In this document: positions 1-12,497 of the stretch, piece by piece | Layout of the letters: the number at the start of each line of letters is the position of its first letter | How positions within the stretch are numbered: position 1 is the stretch's first letter | NCBI GenBank assembly: GCA_026120035.1 | Contig: JALRME010000005.1 | Span: 1,364,001 to 1,428,000, forward strand | DNA from: Coleophoma eucalyptorum | Taxonomy: Eukaryota > Ascomycota > Leotiomycetes > Helotiales > Dermateaceae | Length of the DNA stretch: 64,000 nt | Direction: 5' to 3' | Notes under the pieces: generated by a model | What the model was told of the DNA's origin: nothing | The model's database searches: none | What the model saw: the letters and a program-made list of their open reading frames with translations, nothing else | Translations under genes and position numbers: made by a program

Positions 1-3000
1 CGTGACCAGGGACTGCGGCAGTCATGGCAAAATAAAATATATGATGAGGCTGTCCAGGGCGTCAAACAAGGCACCGTGGAGTATGTCCATGGCTCACTTC
101 TTGTGATCAAAGAGCTACTTCAGCAGGGAGGGATGTTTATGCACGAACATTACCAAGAAGTTTGCGAGATTGTCTTTCGACATAAAGACCATAGAGATGC
201 AACGATCCGGAAAACGGTGGTTATCCTGATCCCAGAACTTGCAGACTACTCTCCCTCGGAGTTCGCAGCATCTTATCTCCACAAATTTATGGTGTTCCTC
301 TCGGGTATGCTGAAGAAAGACAAAGACCGTAATGACGCCTTTGTAGCAATTGGTAAGATTGCAAATGCGGTCAAGAGTGCTATTGCACCATACCTAGATG
401 CCGTGTTGATTTACGTAAGAGATGGGTTGAGTCTCAAATCGTTAGTATTATCCATCATACCTCTGTAATAACGCTGACTATTTTTAGACGGCGAAGTGGT
501 ACAGTTGACCCTGTATTTGACTGCATCAGTCGTCTAGCTGTTGCTGTTGGGCAAACCTTAAGCAAATATATGGAAGCATTGCTTGACCCAATTTTTGCTT
601 GCGAGCTAACTCCAAAATTAACGCAAGCATTGGTAGACATGGCCTTTTATATACCACCTGTCAAGCCTGTCATCCAAGGCCGCCTTTTAGATATGCTTAG
701 TCAAGTTCTTTGCGGCGAGCCTTTCAAGCCACTTGGTGCACCGACACCCAACAGTATTGCAGCAGCCCCAGTGGTACCAAAGGATTCGAAAGATCCTCTT
801 GCATATGAGCATCGACAGGCTGAGATTAAGCTTGCTCTGAACACCTTGGGAAGCTTTGACTTCTCTGGGCACGTGCTCAATGAGTTTGTTCGTGATGTGG
901 CCATAAAATATGTTGAGGACGAGAATCCAGAAATCAGAGAGGCCGCTGCCTTGACCTGTTGTCAGTTGTACGTTCGAGACCCGATTGTCAACCAAACCAG
1001 CTATCATGCAATCCAGGTCGTCAGTGAGGTTATTGAGAAGCTGCTCACTGTCGGTATCGGGGATCCTGATGCCTCAATCCGAAGAACTGTGCTGGCAGCA
1101 CTGGATGAGCGATTTGATCGCCATCTTGCAAAAGCAGAAAATATTCGGACTCTATTCCTTGCTCTGAACGATGAAGTATTTAGTATCCGAGAGGTTGCAA
1201 TCGCAATCATTGGCAGACTCACGCATGTCAACCCGGCCTATGTCGTCCCTGCCCTTCGAAAGACCTTGGTCCAGATGCTCACTGAGCTTGAATTTTCAGA
1301 TGTTGCTAGAAACAAAGAGGAAAGCGCCAAGCTACTGAGTCTGCTTGTACAAAACTCCCAGAGGTTGATCAAGTCCTATGTGGACCCGATGATCTCTGTA
1401 CTACTGCCTAAGGCTCAAGATCCAAGTCCTGCAGTGGCTTCAACGATACTTGTCGCAATTGGCGAATTGGCAGCTGTTGGTGGCGAAGATATGCTTCCAT
1501 ACATCGACGAACTTATGCCTATAATCATTGAAGCTCTTCAAGACCAAAGCTCGTCTGCTAAAAGAGAGGCTGCCCTGAAGACACTGGGGCAATTGGCAAG
1601 CAACTCCGGATATGTAATCAAACCCTATCTTGATTATCCTCAATTACTTGAAATCCTACAAAGTATTATTCGAGGGGAGCCGCAAAGGGCACCGATACGC
1701 CAGGAGACAATTAAGCTAATGGGTATTTTGGGTGCCCTTGATCCCTACCGACATCAACAAGTAGAAGAACAATCACCGGAAATGCGCCTACGGCTTGAAT
1801 CGAATCAATTGACCGACATATCATTGATGATGACTGGCCTTACGCCCTCGAGCAAGGAGTATTTTCCAACTGTTGTCATCAACGCCCTTCTTCAGATTTT
1901 GAAGGACCCATCACTTCACATTCATCACTCAGCAGTCATTGACGCAATCATGAATATATTTAAGACACTAGGTTTGGAATGCGTATCCTTCCTGGACAAG
2001 ATCATTCCTGCCTTCCTGTCTGTCATTCGAAGTGCGCCACAGAACCGCCTTGAACTATATTTTAACCAGTTGAGTATATTGGTCATGATCGTGCGACAAC
2101 ACATTCGAAACTACTTGCCGGAGATGGTGGTAGTACTCAAGGAATTCTGGAATGTCTCGTCGAATCTGCAATCAACCATTTTGGGACTTGTAGAGGCCAT
2201 CTCACGATCCTTAGAGGGCGAGTTTAAGATTTACCTGGCAAATCTCTTACCGCTGATGCTTGGTGTCCTCGAGAAGGATACATCCACGAAGAGATTGCCT
2301 TCCGAGCGCGTTCTCAGAGCCTTTTTAGTCTTTGGTTCTAGCAGCGAAGAGTACATGCACCTTATCATACCGGTCATTGTTGGCGTCTTCGAAAAACCAC
2401 AACAGCCATCGTTCATTCGAAAGGCTGCTATAGAAACCATTGGCAGAATCTCGCGCCAGGTGAATTTGAGCGATTTTGCATCCAAGATCATCCACCCTTT
2501 GGCTAGGATACTTGCTGGCAATGATGCATCTTTAAGGCTAGCGGCACTGGATACCATTTGTGCTTTGATTTTCCAGCTTGGACGAGACTATCTCCATTTC
2601 GCTGGAACAATTAATAAAGTCATGGCTGCGCATAATATTTCACATCAGAACTACGAGCTCCTGGTAAGCAAATTGGAGAAGGGTGAGGTACTACCCCAAG
2701 ATCTTTCCGCAGAAGATCGTTATCATAATCCTCCGGATGAGTCAACCTTCTTTGACGTTAGCAACAAGAAGCTGGATTCGAATCCAGTTCATCTCAAAGC
2801 GTCCTGGGATGCTTCAGGAAAATCTACGAAGGAAGATTGGCAAGAATGGATGCGGAAATTCAGCGTTTCTGTTCTCCAAGAATCGCCAAATCATGCTCTC
2901 AGAGCTTGCGCAGCATTGGCCAACAGCTATCCGCCACTAGCAAGAGAGCTTTTTAACTCTGCTTTTGTGTCTTGTTGGGGGGATCTTTTTGAGCCATATC

Positions 3001-6000
3001 AAGTAAGTTGCTACGTTTCTGCAGGCTCGGAATATTACTAATAGGAGTGACAGGATGACCTCATTCAAAACATCGAACTGGCTATCAAGTCACCTCATGT
3101 TACTCCCGATCTTCTAGGCATTCTCCTGAACCTTGCCGAGTTTATGGAGCATGATGACAAGGCTCTACCGATCGATATTAGAGTACTAGGTCGTGAAGCA
3201 GGCAGATGTCATGCCTGGGCAAAAGCTTTGCATTATAAGGAGTTAGAATTCTGCCAAGAACAGAATGGCAGTGCCGTGGAAGCTCTGATCCAGATTAACA
3301 ATCAATTGCAACAATACGATGCCGCTATCGGTATACTTCGACGAGCTCAGCTGTACAAAGACAGTGCAAACATCACGCTGCGGGAGACTTGGTTTGAGAA
3401 GCTTGAACGATGGGAAGAAGCCCTCGAGTTTTACAAGAAAAGAGAACAAGAACACCCAGACCAAGCCGAGACTTTCGACGTGATTATGGGCAAGATGAGA
3501 TGTCTGCACGCTTTGGGAGAGTGGGATCAACTTTCCGCCCTAGCCCAAGAGAAGTGGCATACTTCAACTCTGGAAATAAAACGTGCCATCGCACCTCTGG
3601 CTACTGCAGCCGCCTGGGGTCTTGGCAAATGGGATGTTATGGATGATTACATTGGAGTTATGAAAACCCACACTCCAGATCGATCCTTCTTTGGTGCTAT
3701 TCTGGCATTGCACCGCAATCAATTTAGGGAATCTGCTCTGTTCATCAACAAAGCACGAGAGGGATTGGACACAGAGCTGAGTGCCCTCATGACCGAGTCT
3801 TACAACAGAGCCTACACGATTGTGGTTCGAGTTCAAATGCTAGCTGAGCTTGAAGAACTCATCACATATAAACAGAGCACAAACAACCCCGAGAAGCAGG
3901 CCACAATGCGCCATACTTGGGAAAAGCGTCTCCTTGGCTGTCAACGCAACGTGGAGGTCTGGGAGAGAATGTTGAAACTTCGAAATCTGGTTATCTCACC
4001 CAAGGAGAACATGCAAATGTGGATAAAATTCTCCAATTTGTGCAGAAAATCTGGTCGCATGGGTCTTGCAGAGCATTCTTTGAACAAGCTCATTGGAAAT
4101 GATGAGAATTTGGATATGATCCTGCCGCCCATGGATGGAGACGGCGTGTTGGCTCGCCAGAGACCACTTGCAAACAACATCCCACCTCATGTTACTTACG
4201 CAGTTCTCAAATTCCATTGGGCTTCAGGCCGACAAGGCCAGGCGTTGGAGGGCCTCAAGATGTTCACGACAGATTTGGCGGATCGACTTGAAGCATCCCA
4301 GATTGCAGCTCAGTCAATGAATGGCGATGCCCATGTGAACGGTGCATATCAAAACGGCGTCAATGGAATTAATGGCCACAATGCCCATCACATGCTACCA
4401 CCCAAAGCCATGGCTGAGCATACGGTCCTTCTTGCAAGATGCTGTCTGAAGCAAGGAGAGTGGCAGATTGCACAAAAGAAAGGAGATTGGCAACATGACC
4501 ATGTTGACGACATCCTCGCGTCATATCGCTATGCTACGCATTACAATTCTAACTGGTACAAGGCTTGGCACGCTTGGGCGCTTGCCAACTTTGAGATTGT
4601 TCAAGCAATCTCACAGCGGCCAGAACGTGACCAAGCTGTTGTTCCGGAGCACATTGTCAAAAAGCACGTTGTTCCTGCTATCCAAGGCTTTTTCAGATCC
4701 ATCTCACTTTCTGCCGGTAGTTCCCTCCAGGATACGCTTCGTCTACTAACACTATGGTTCGCTCATGGTGGTAATGCTGAAGTCAACGCTGCTGTCACCG
4801 AAGGGTTTGCTTCCGTCAGTGTTGATACCTGGCTTGAGGTAATCCCTCAGCTCATTGCACGGATTAATCAACCAAATTCTCGTGTGCGACAATCTATCCA
4901 CAACTTACTCGCAGATGTTGGTCGAGCTCATCCACAGGCCCTGGTATATCCATTGACTGTTGCAATGAAGTCAAGTCCAAACAGCCGAAGACAGAAGTCA
5001 GCGGCACAGATTATGGATAGCATGCGCCAGCATAGCGCACGTCTTGTGGAACAGGCCGACGTTGTCAGTCACGAGCTTATTCGGGTTGCGGTTCTCTGGC
5101 ATGAGCAATGGCACGAGGGTCTTGAGGAAGCATCTAGGTTGTACTTTGGTGACCATAACATCGATGGAATGTTCAATGTCTTAGCACCGCTCCACGATTT
5201 GCTAGACCAAGGCCCTGAGACACTTCGCGAGATATCTTTTGCCCAAACCTTCGGGCGTGATCTTCAAGAAGCGCGGGAATGGTGTTTCACCTATAGAGCC
5301 TCTGGCGACGTAGGTGATCTCAACCAGGCATGGGATTTGTATTACCAGGTCTTCCGTCGCATTGCACGACAACTCCCACAGCTCAACAACTTGGAATTGG
5401 CGTACGTCTCACCCAAGCTGCTCCATGCCCGGGATTTAGACCTAGCTGTCCCTGGTACATACCAGAGTGGTAGACCAGTCATTAGAATTGTGAACTTTGA
5501 CACTTCCTTCAGTGTCATTTCTTCCAAGCAGAGGCCTCGTAAGCTCAGCTTGAACGGAAGTGACGGTTCAGCATACGCCTTCCTGCTGAAGGGCCACGAG
5601 GATATACGACAAGATGAACGTGTCATGCAGCTTTTCGGTCTTTGCAACACTTTGATGACAAGCGACTCCGAATCTTACAAGCGACACCTGAATATTCAGA
5701 AGTACCCAGCTATCCCACTGTCACAGAACTCTGGTCTGCTAGGCTGGGTGCCAAACAGTGATACCCTGCACGTTCTCATTCGCGAATACAGAGAAAGCCG
5801 CAAGATTCTACTCAACATCGAGCACCGTATCATGCTGCAAATGGCCCCAGATTATGATAATCTGACTCTCATGCAAAAGGTAGAGGTCTTCGGCTACGCA
5901 TTAGACAATACTACTGGTCAAGATCTATATCGTGTCCTGTGGCTCAAGAGCAAGAGCTCGGAGTCTTGGTTGGAACGCCGTACAAACTATACAAGATCTC

Positions 6001-6772
6001 TTGGTGTAATGTCCATGGTTGGATATATCCTTGGTCTTGGTGACAGACATCCTTCCAACTTGATGCTTGATAGAATCACCGGCAAGATTATTCACATCGA
6101 TTTCGGTGACTGCTTCGAGGTTGCAATGCACCGTGAGAAGTATCCAGAGCGAGTGCCATTCCGCTTGACAAGAATGTTAACATACGCAATGGAGGTCAGC
6201 AACATCGAAGGAAGCTTCAGAATCACATGTGAGAATGTGATGAGAGTTCTTCGAGACAACAAAGAGTCGCTAATGGCAGTACTTGAAGCTGTAAGTCATA
6301 ACATCCAGATTCATTATGTGTGAAATGCTGACAGAACTACCAGTTTATTCATGATCCTCTTCTTAACTGGCGTCTCACTGGTGCCAACTCTCCTGAAGGA
6401 CCAAACTTCCGTTCTGAACGTCGGGAGTCTATCATGGCTGCACGACGGCCATCTATAATGGATGCTGAGATTCCGCCTACGGAACTGATGGCACAAGATC
6501 CCACCACTGCACCAGGTGGTCCACCAGCTTCTCGCCCTCGAGCCCGCACCAATTCAACTGCTACAGGAGCTGATATTGCACCGGATGCTGCTGACATGCA
6601 GAACGAAAAAGCTGTTCAGGTATTGAACAGGGTCAAGGAGAAACTGACTGGTCATGACTTCAGACCTGACGAGGAATTGGCAACTAATGCACAAGTCGAC
6701 AAGCTATTGATAGAAGCCACAAAGCTCGAGAATCTCTGTCAGCACTATATTGGATGGTGCAGTTTCTGGTAG
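1..6772 (+). CDS. TOR: Target of rapamycin (TOR) PI3K-related protein kinase, 5' end cut by window
   Basis: Serine/threonine kinase at the core of TORC1/TORC2, coupling nutrients to growth. Exons are 1-440, 488-3002, 3054-6290 and 6344-6772; all junctions keep frame. This leaves 2,206 residues, so roughly 200 N-terminal residues lie outside the window if it has the usual fungal length near 2,400. Helical HEAT-type repeats fill the first half and a FAT region follows. The FRB domain (about residues 1659-1760) starts [16 protein letters not shown] and retains EEASRLYFG and the QAWDLYY tryptophan. The kinase domain has [10 protein letters not shown], the catalytic loop GDRHPSN near residue 1981 and HIDFGD near 2001. 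The FATC tail ends YIGWCSFW. An asparagine-glycine-rich insert sits at about 4320-4400 within the FAT region. The first intron uses a GTTAGT donor. Identification is secure; fungi usually have one TOR, sometimes two. Confidence 0.97.
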
Positions 6773-7744
6773 ATAGTTACGTAGTCCGAGAGCGATTGTT
6801 ATTTTTCTTTTCTTACGAATTAATGATGGTCTGGCGTTGCTGTTCAATATGGGTGTATGCGCTAGGGCTTTGCAGGTTGTAAAGTGAGCGCTTGTAATAC
6901 TGTGTATATATAGAATACTTTCGCGGTGGACTACACATTGGGTATTGCTTTTTGTCGGGGGTTACCAATGCTCTGCTTAGGCCTTGAATTTATACACATC
7001 TTTGCGTCGTAATCTGGCAAAAATTTGCCTCTTCCCCCTCTACTAGTGATGTAATTATGAGGCTACGATCTCTCTGAACCATATTCCTAACGTTCTTTTA
7101 CCACTGCGAATGAGAATGCGCTTGCGATTCTTGTCAATTTCAACGCGTTTTGTTATGTATGTGTACCACAGAAATAGCTGGGATCCAGCAGGACTAGTCT
7201 TTTTATCTCCGAACTCTGATTTAAGATATGCGCAATTTTAGTACTAATAGCGTAAGATGCTTTTAAGTTGCTTATATATATGTGCCACCTAACTCAAAAA
7301 TGTCACCAGAACTTAGATTTAAGTTATGAACAAAGGGGCAGTTTATTGACAAACACAAGCGAGTCACCCAACCCCACACTTGAGGACCAAGGCCCTAAAC
7401 CGCGCAAGGAATTTCCAGTTGTAAGAGCTGTTATCCATGGGACTGCTTGAAAAGTAGTGAATATCTCCCCTGGGTTATGATTCAAGATGTAGAAGTGGAA
7501 AGCTGTCTTGTGGTAAGATGTATTTGTATTTTGCAACTCATATACAACTACGCCCAATACAGCAGCACGCCCCTATCAGAGTTTTCAAGATCATCAAGAG
7601 CTACAACACCAATGCGCCATGTATCGCCAACTACCAACTGCCACAGACCCGTCTGAACAGAACTGGGCTCCCAAGATACAACCCTGGATATATCCCGTCC
7701 TTGCTTCTCAGCCGTTGCTTGCCGTGTGTTGTTGGGCTGCTGAT
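6773..7744. other. Intergenic region between convergent genes
   Basis: This is the shared 3' region of TOR (plus) and the small PLDc_N protein (minus). It is AT-rich just after the TOR stop. Only short unsupported reading frames were seen, with no RNA gene or repeat. Confidence 0.6.
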
Positions 7745-8126
7745 TTACGCAATCGGCTCATAGCCACCGGACATATGTGCCTTGCGGTTTGAGAACAGCC
7801 AGTAGATGAGCATACCGCCAATGGGGAAGAGGAAGACAACAAGGCACCAAAGAACCTTGTGGAGGACGGGGCGGTTGGAGTTGAGGACCTCGACTGTAAA
7901 GTAAAACAAGATTAGCCAAATGAGAAACAGAGATGGTGGATTAGAGATGGGTGAAAGACGTACTGAAGACAATGATATCCAGAATCAAGATAATGAACCC
8001 AACAACTCCTCCACCGCTACCGTATTTCCAGGCGTTGTCGTGGACGGTGGCAGTGATCGGCTGGGCCATGGCTACTGCGAAGAGCCAGAATTGGACCAGA
8101 AGGGTGAGGAAGGATTGGGAGAACAT
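7745..8126 (-). CDS. Small membrane protein with PLDc_N (phospholipase D-nuclease N-terminal type) domain
   Basis: Two exons (7964-8126 and 7745-7893, 70-bp intron, phase 1) encode 103 residues. The N-terminus MFSQSFLTLLVQFWLFAVAMA looks like a cleavable signal or first membrane segment. A hydrophobic stretch GVVGFIILILDIIVFIEVL and a second one, LWCLVVFLFPIGGMLIYWLF, follow. The pattern W-x-L-V-V-x(2)-x-P-I-G-G-x-x-Y-W-L-F is that of the PLDc_N family, short two-helix membrane modules found alone or before cardiolipin synthase-like catalytic domains. No catalytic domain is attached, so enzymatic activity is not expected. The cellular role is unknown. Confidence 0.8.
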
Positions 8127-8481
8127 GTTGGATTTGAGCGGGTGAGTTTAGTAGGTTAAATTGTATAATATCTGTGGAAAGAAATGATTTAGAGATGTAG
8201 GTTTGCTTATGAGGTAGGAGAGAGAAGAGGGGAGCTGACTACGACACCGCAACCGTTCTACGTACCTGGGTACGTCATTATGATCACGAGACCACGAGCT
8301 ATGATTGGCTTGGCGACGCCGGGATTTATACTTCCGCATTTGTAGAGCATAATACGGGGAAAGTCTGGCCGAGATTTGATTTTGAGGATATACTTTGTAT
8401 GGGAGTGTCTTGAAGAGGTTTATCTGAGGATCTGAAAATCGCCCTGGAGTTCTGAGCAACTGGCAACCGGACTCTTTGGAC

Positions 8482-9312
8482 TCATTCCTTGACTCTGCAC
8501 CTCCTCTCTAAGTAATATGCCGCACGCTCCCCATTCTCACCGACTTCAGGGACATCCTGATGCAGCTCGTTCAAGAGTACAAAGCCAGCTCTTTTGTAAA
8601 CGTTCAAGCCGGCCTGCATAGCCAGGACAAAGGTATCAATCCCCATCCTGTCAGCCTCCTCCACTCCACTTTCAACCAGAAGAGTTGCAATGCCTTGATT
8701 CCTATATGCGGGATGTACTGCCAAATAATCGAGGACTTTTGAGAGCCAGGGGATCAAAGTTAGTTTAGTGATAAAGGCATAGAAAAAACCAGTAGCAATA
8801 TTCAATGATCAGGAAGCTTTATATACCATGAGAAGCCTCCGGCTCAATGCATAACAACAATTAGGAACGTACTCACGTAGATACTTCTTCCCTTCCATTA
8901 ACTTTTCCTTCAGCCCAACCATAACTTCATCCAGCTTATCCAGGCCATGATCATACTCCCAATCCGCACTCTCACTTTCCCTTTTCGCCTTCTCCCTCTC
9001 ATCTACGCTGCCTACGGGACCCAGCGCAGCAGACCATACCTGCCCCTCAGGGTCATCCTCCGGCAGAACCCACCTCACATAACCAACAAGATTTCCTGTC
9101 GCCGTGTCCACGGCTTTTAGATGCCTCCATTTCTCTCGGTTAGACAGGAGGTTGTGCGCGATTCGCAAGATCGCCTGTGAAGTCACGTACTCGCATGTCT
9201 TGCCGGGCCACATTAGAATCCAGGTCGGGTCAGTCCAAAAGGCGGCGATATTGTTGCGGGTGAGCGCTGGCCCATCAGCGAGTGTGCAAGGGAGAATCTG
9301 GAAGGGAGGCAT
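8482..9312 (-). CDS. GNAT-family N-acetyltransferase
   Basis: Exons 8877-9312 and 8482-8735 (141-bp intron, phase 1) give 229 residues. The start MPPFQILPCTLADGPALTRNN is the usual beginning of fungal GNAT proteins. After the intron, LDYLAVHPAYRNQGIATLLV contains the acetyl-CoA pyrophosphate-binding loop (RNQGIA, the Q/RxxGxG/A motif). The C-terminal half has the GLNVYKRAGFV strand-helix. The acyl acceptor cannot be told from sequence: fungal members of this group act on small amines, amino acids or unknown substrates. The splice is supported by the continuous KKYLLLDYLAVHP sequence typical of the family. The intron is longer than most here. Confidence 0.85.
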
Positions 9313-10053
9313 GATGCTATGGCTATTATGGTGATATTTTAAATTAGAATTCGGAATGAGTAGGATTTAACCTGGTGGGCGAGAGGTACAGCTTATCAGC
9401 GGTGTTAGTCCCCCTGTCTTGCTAAAAGCGCGTGCTAGTCCTTCCTCATCTAATAATAAGCAACCTCCTCTGACCCATCCTAGAACTCTTCAAAGCGATA
9501 CTCGGAATGGGCAATCGCTTTAATGAGAAAGAGACGGGGGAGGTGTAGGGTGCGATTATCCAACTGCGAGCATGAAGCCCATCAGCTAGGTCGCAAAAAT
9601 GAGCAAGGAAAGCATCCACCGAAGTGTCAGCCATCACCACGATCTGAAGAAGGGAGAAGCAATGAAAATACCAGGTCTGTTCTGGGATCCGCCTATTGTG
9701 AAAATATGATGTTATCAGTAAATCGAAGACGCCAATCTGGCAAGTGCAAATTGACAATGACGCTGTTGACCAAAATTATTGGACTAGAGCTCGAGGAAAG
9801 TGATCGAGTGTTTGTGGTTGAAACTCGAATCGACCACTGTATAAATGTCAGTCACTGCATTTTGATGAAGAAAGAAGGAAGAGTAAATGAGCAAATCTCA
9901 GTAGCTATTGTACACAATCAATACCACAACAGTCAGCAGACCTCGAACGCCACTGGGTATCTCCATCTTTTCCGTACGCCTATTTGATGCAAACGCCAGA
10001 AAACTGCGAATTACTGTAGTTTTCAATACTTATACTTATCATTCAGTAGTGAT
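9313..10053. other. Intergenic region, no convincing gene
   Basis: Upstream region of the acetyltransferase and downstream region of the poly(A) polymerase gene. A 154-codon plus-strand frame (9523-9987) exists but has no recognisable domain and biased, low-quality composition, so it was not called. Confidence 0.55.
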
Positions 10054-12497
10054 TCAAATGATGGTTCGGTCATCAACAGGCCCAATCAACTTGTCGTGGA
10101 TATGTGCTAGATGATCTCTCTGAAGTTCGAAGGAGTTATAGTTGCCAGCCAGTATTGGCTCCAGAATGCTCTGGTAATGCGTGTCCTGCGCATACTGCAG
10201 TTGGCCCATACGTGCCTGAAGCTGATCGTAGGCTTGAGAGAATACTTTGATGATAGTAGCAGTATTGCTTGAACCACCGGCGATATCGTTATCACTTCGA
10301 TTGGGGTCAATGATTGAAAATTTGACTGCGTTGACGTTTCTGTACACGACAGTATCCTACTGCTATTAGCACGATAAAGTTGTGAGTAAAGACTCAAATG
10401 CATACCTTTCTAACAAGCGCTGGTGGCTTGAGCTGAATGGCAGTTGTCTGGACGTTGAATTGATTGCCATAAAGATCGAAGAACTCCATGAGAATCTCTC
10501 CGAGATGGTGCTCGGGAAGCATGTTACGGCTCTGAACCTGTGGCATTTGTTGGAGTAAGCTTACAACAAGACATATTGTGGAAAAGCCACCAATGCCGCC
10601 ATTGACAGGCTCGTTTAGTCCACGCATGGCCAAGAAGTGTTTGATGAGCGTAACAAGAATAGGCATAGCAGGAAACTCAGCCTTCCAGTCTTGGAATGTC
10701 TTGTTCGCAACCACTCCAGTGTCGTTCTCGAAAGAAACATCCACCTTCAAACCCGTAACCCTATCGACGTATTTGACGATTGGAACTTTGGCTCCAGAGA
10801 TGACTTCAATAGATCCTTTAAGGGCTAAATTGTATTTGTTGAGAAAATCTCTAAACCTGAAAAGAGCGCTCTTTGTAGCCATAGTGCCTCCGTAGCCATC
10901 CATAAAGTCGTTGGATAAACAGACCAGATCCATATCGGCAGTTGGTAAATATAGACCAGCCATGAAGGAGCCGAAACACTGTATGTCAGCGTTTCCAAAG
11001 TGCTTCTTCACACTGGCACGAAGCTCGTTAACAAGTTTGGTTCGGATAACTTGTTCAAAGCGGCGAGGCTTGACATGGTAATAGAAATCCATAATTTCCT
11101 TGTGTAGCCTAAACCGTCGTCAGATGGTCGCCGTGTATAGTAGTAAGAACGACTTACCAGACTCCCATGTTGGCAGATTTCGAATGGTCAATATCGATCC
11201 ACGGCGTACCTGAAGTATTGACAGGGGTTCTCCACTCAGACAGAATCTTACCACTCGCAGGTGGGTTCTTCTTTCCCAAAGTTGGCTTATGTATCAGAGG
11301 GGGGCCTTTGATTTCATCGTCACGAGTGCGCTTTCGATTTCCGAGAGCTGGATCAGACGTAAGATCGATAGATGGACGTTGGCTCTTGACCGGAGCCGGA
11401 ACAGGAGCAAGAGGCTCTACTGATTGTGGTTGTGCCGTATCATTTACCTTGTGTATATTCTCACGGTGGCTATATCGGGGTCCGGTTGGGATCTGTGGAA
11501 GCTCTACGACATCATCATCTTCATCGTCGTCATCATCAGCTTGCCCGTCCTCCTTGCCTTCGTTGTCTCCAAAGTCAAATGAGATAAAATCTTCAGTAGC
11601 AGCGTCTGTCTTGACAGTGCCACCAGTCTCTACACGAGCTTTACGTATCAACTTAACCACATCTTTCTTCTTCCGTTGAGACTCATCCGGAGGTGGCAGA
11701 GCAGTATACGGGTCTGGATTTGACCAACGAGGGACGGAGTCCCCATCAGCGGCCTTACTGTCGGTAGCTACCTTCTTCTTAGGTTGCCCGTCGTCACTGG
11801 CATCGGAATCGGAAAGATCCATATCAGTTTCCTCGCTATCAGAAAGACCGTCAAGAGCTTGAAACTTGCTATGGCCAACTTCTGCATCCATGCCAGGCAT
11901 GAGCTCGGGTGTGGGCTCGCGGTTCGTCTTTAGAAAAGCTCGATCTGAAGCTTGTCGAGGGCCACCTCGACCTCGATAACCACCACGAGCACCACCCCGG
12001 CCTTGGCTACCAGCTTGACGTGGTCTATTTCGGTTCTCATTGTCGCGATATTGCTGACGCGCTGGTCGAGGCTCATAGTCGCGACGGTCGTCGTACTGTC
12101 GAGGGTTGATCGTGGGAGGCGCATCAAAGCGGAAGTCGAAACCTGACTGCGGAAGACCTGGACGGTAGGAGCTGGCACCGGGTGGTGGTGGGTTACGGCC
12201 ATATTGGCTCGATGAGTGAGAAGCAGATTGGTTGTAAGAGCCAGAGTCGTAAGAATTGCCCGAGAACTGGAACATATCACCGCGACTATCGCCACGGCGA
12301 GGTTCGGAGTAGTGATTATCTCGGGAGCCTCCGCCTGGACGATATGAATCGCCGTGGAAGTCCATTCTGTTGCTACTATCTCTGGAGTCTCTCGAATCTC
12401 TGGCATCTCTATAGTCTCGCGAATCTCGGGAGTCCCTCGAATCTCTATAAGATCGAGGCGGAGGGCCAGGTGGCAGAGGCGGTTGTTGTCGCGGCAT
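10054..12497 (-). CDS. Non-canonical poly(A) polymerase of the Trf4/Cid14 (TRAMP) type
   Basis: Adds short oligo(A) tails to aberrant nuclear RNAs so that the exosome degrades them. Exons 11158-12497, 10406-11108 and 10054-10356 give 781 residues. The start is the ATG at 12497 (MPRQQPPLPPGPPP); an upstream in-frame extension lacks an ATG. The N-terminal 440 residues are disordered, with an RDS repeat, an RGG-type box (about residues 165-185) and acidic stretches. The nucleotidyltransferase core starts LHKEIMDFYYHVKP. It has GSFMAGLYLPTADMDLVC with likely catalytic Asp505 and Asp507, and the third Asp570 in LKVDVSF. A PAP-associated domain with NAVKFSIIDPNRSDNDIAGG follows. The last pattern (DP..DNDIAGGS) is diagnostic of Trf4/Cid14 against other polymerases. 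Confidence 0.93.
12375..12446 (-). repeat. In-frame 9-nt tandem repeat coding for RDS triplets
   Basis: Eight consecutive RD-x triplets (residues 18-41: RDS, RDS, RDS, RDY, RDA, RDS, RDS, RDS) in the N-terminus of the Trf4-type polymerase. At DNA level these are 9-nt units, liable to length change. Confidence 0.85.

Noticed and set aside
9523..9987. 154-codon plus-strand frame
   Set aside because: No recognisable domain, composition like random DNA, no splice-extended partner and no promoter signal.
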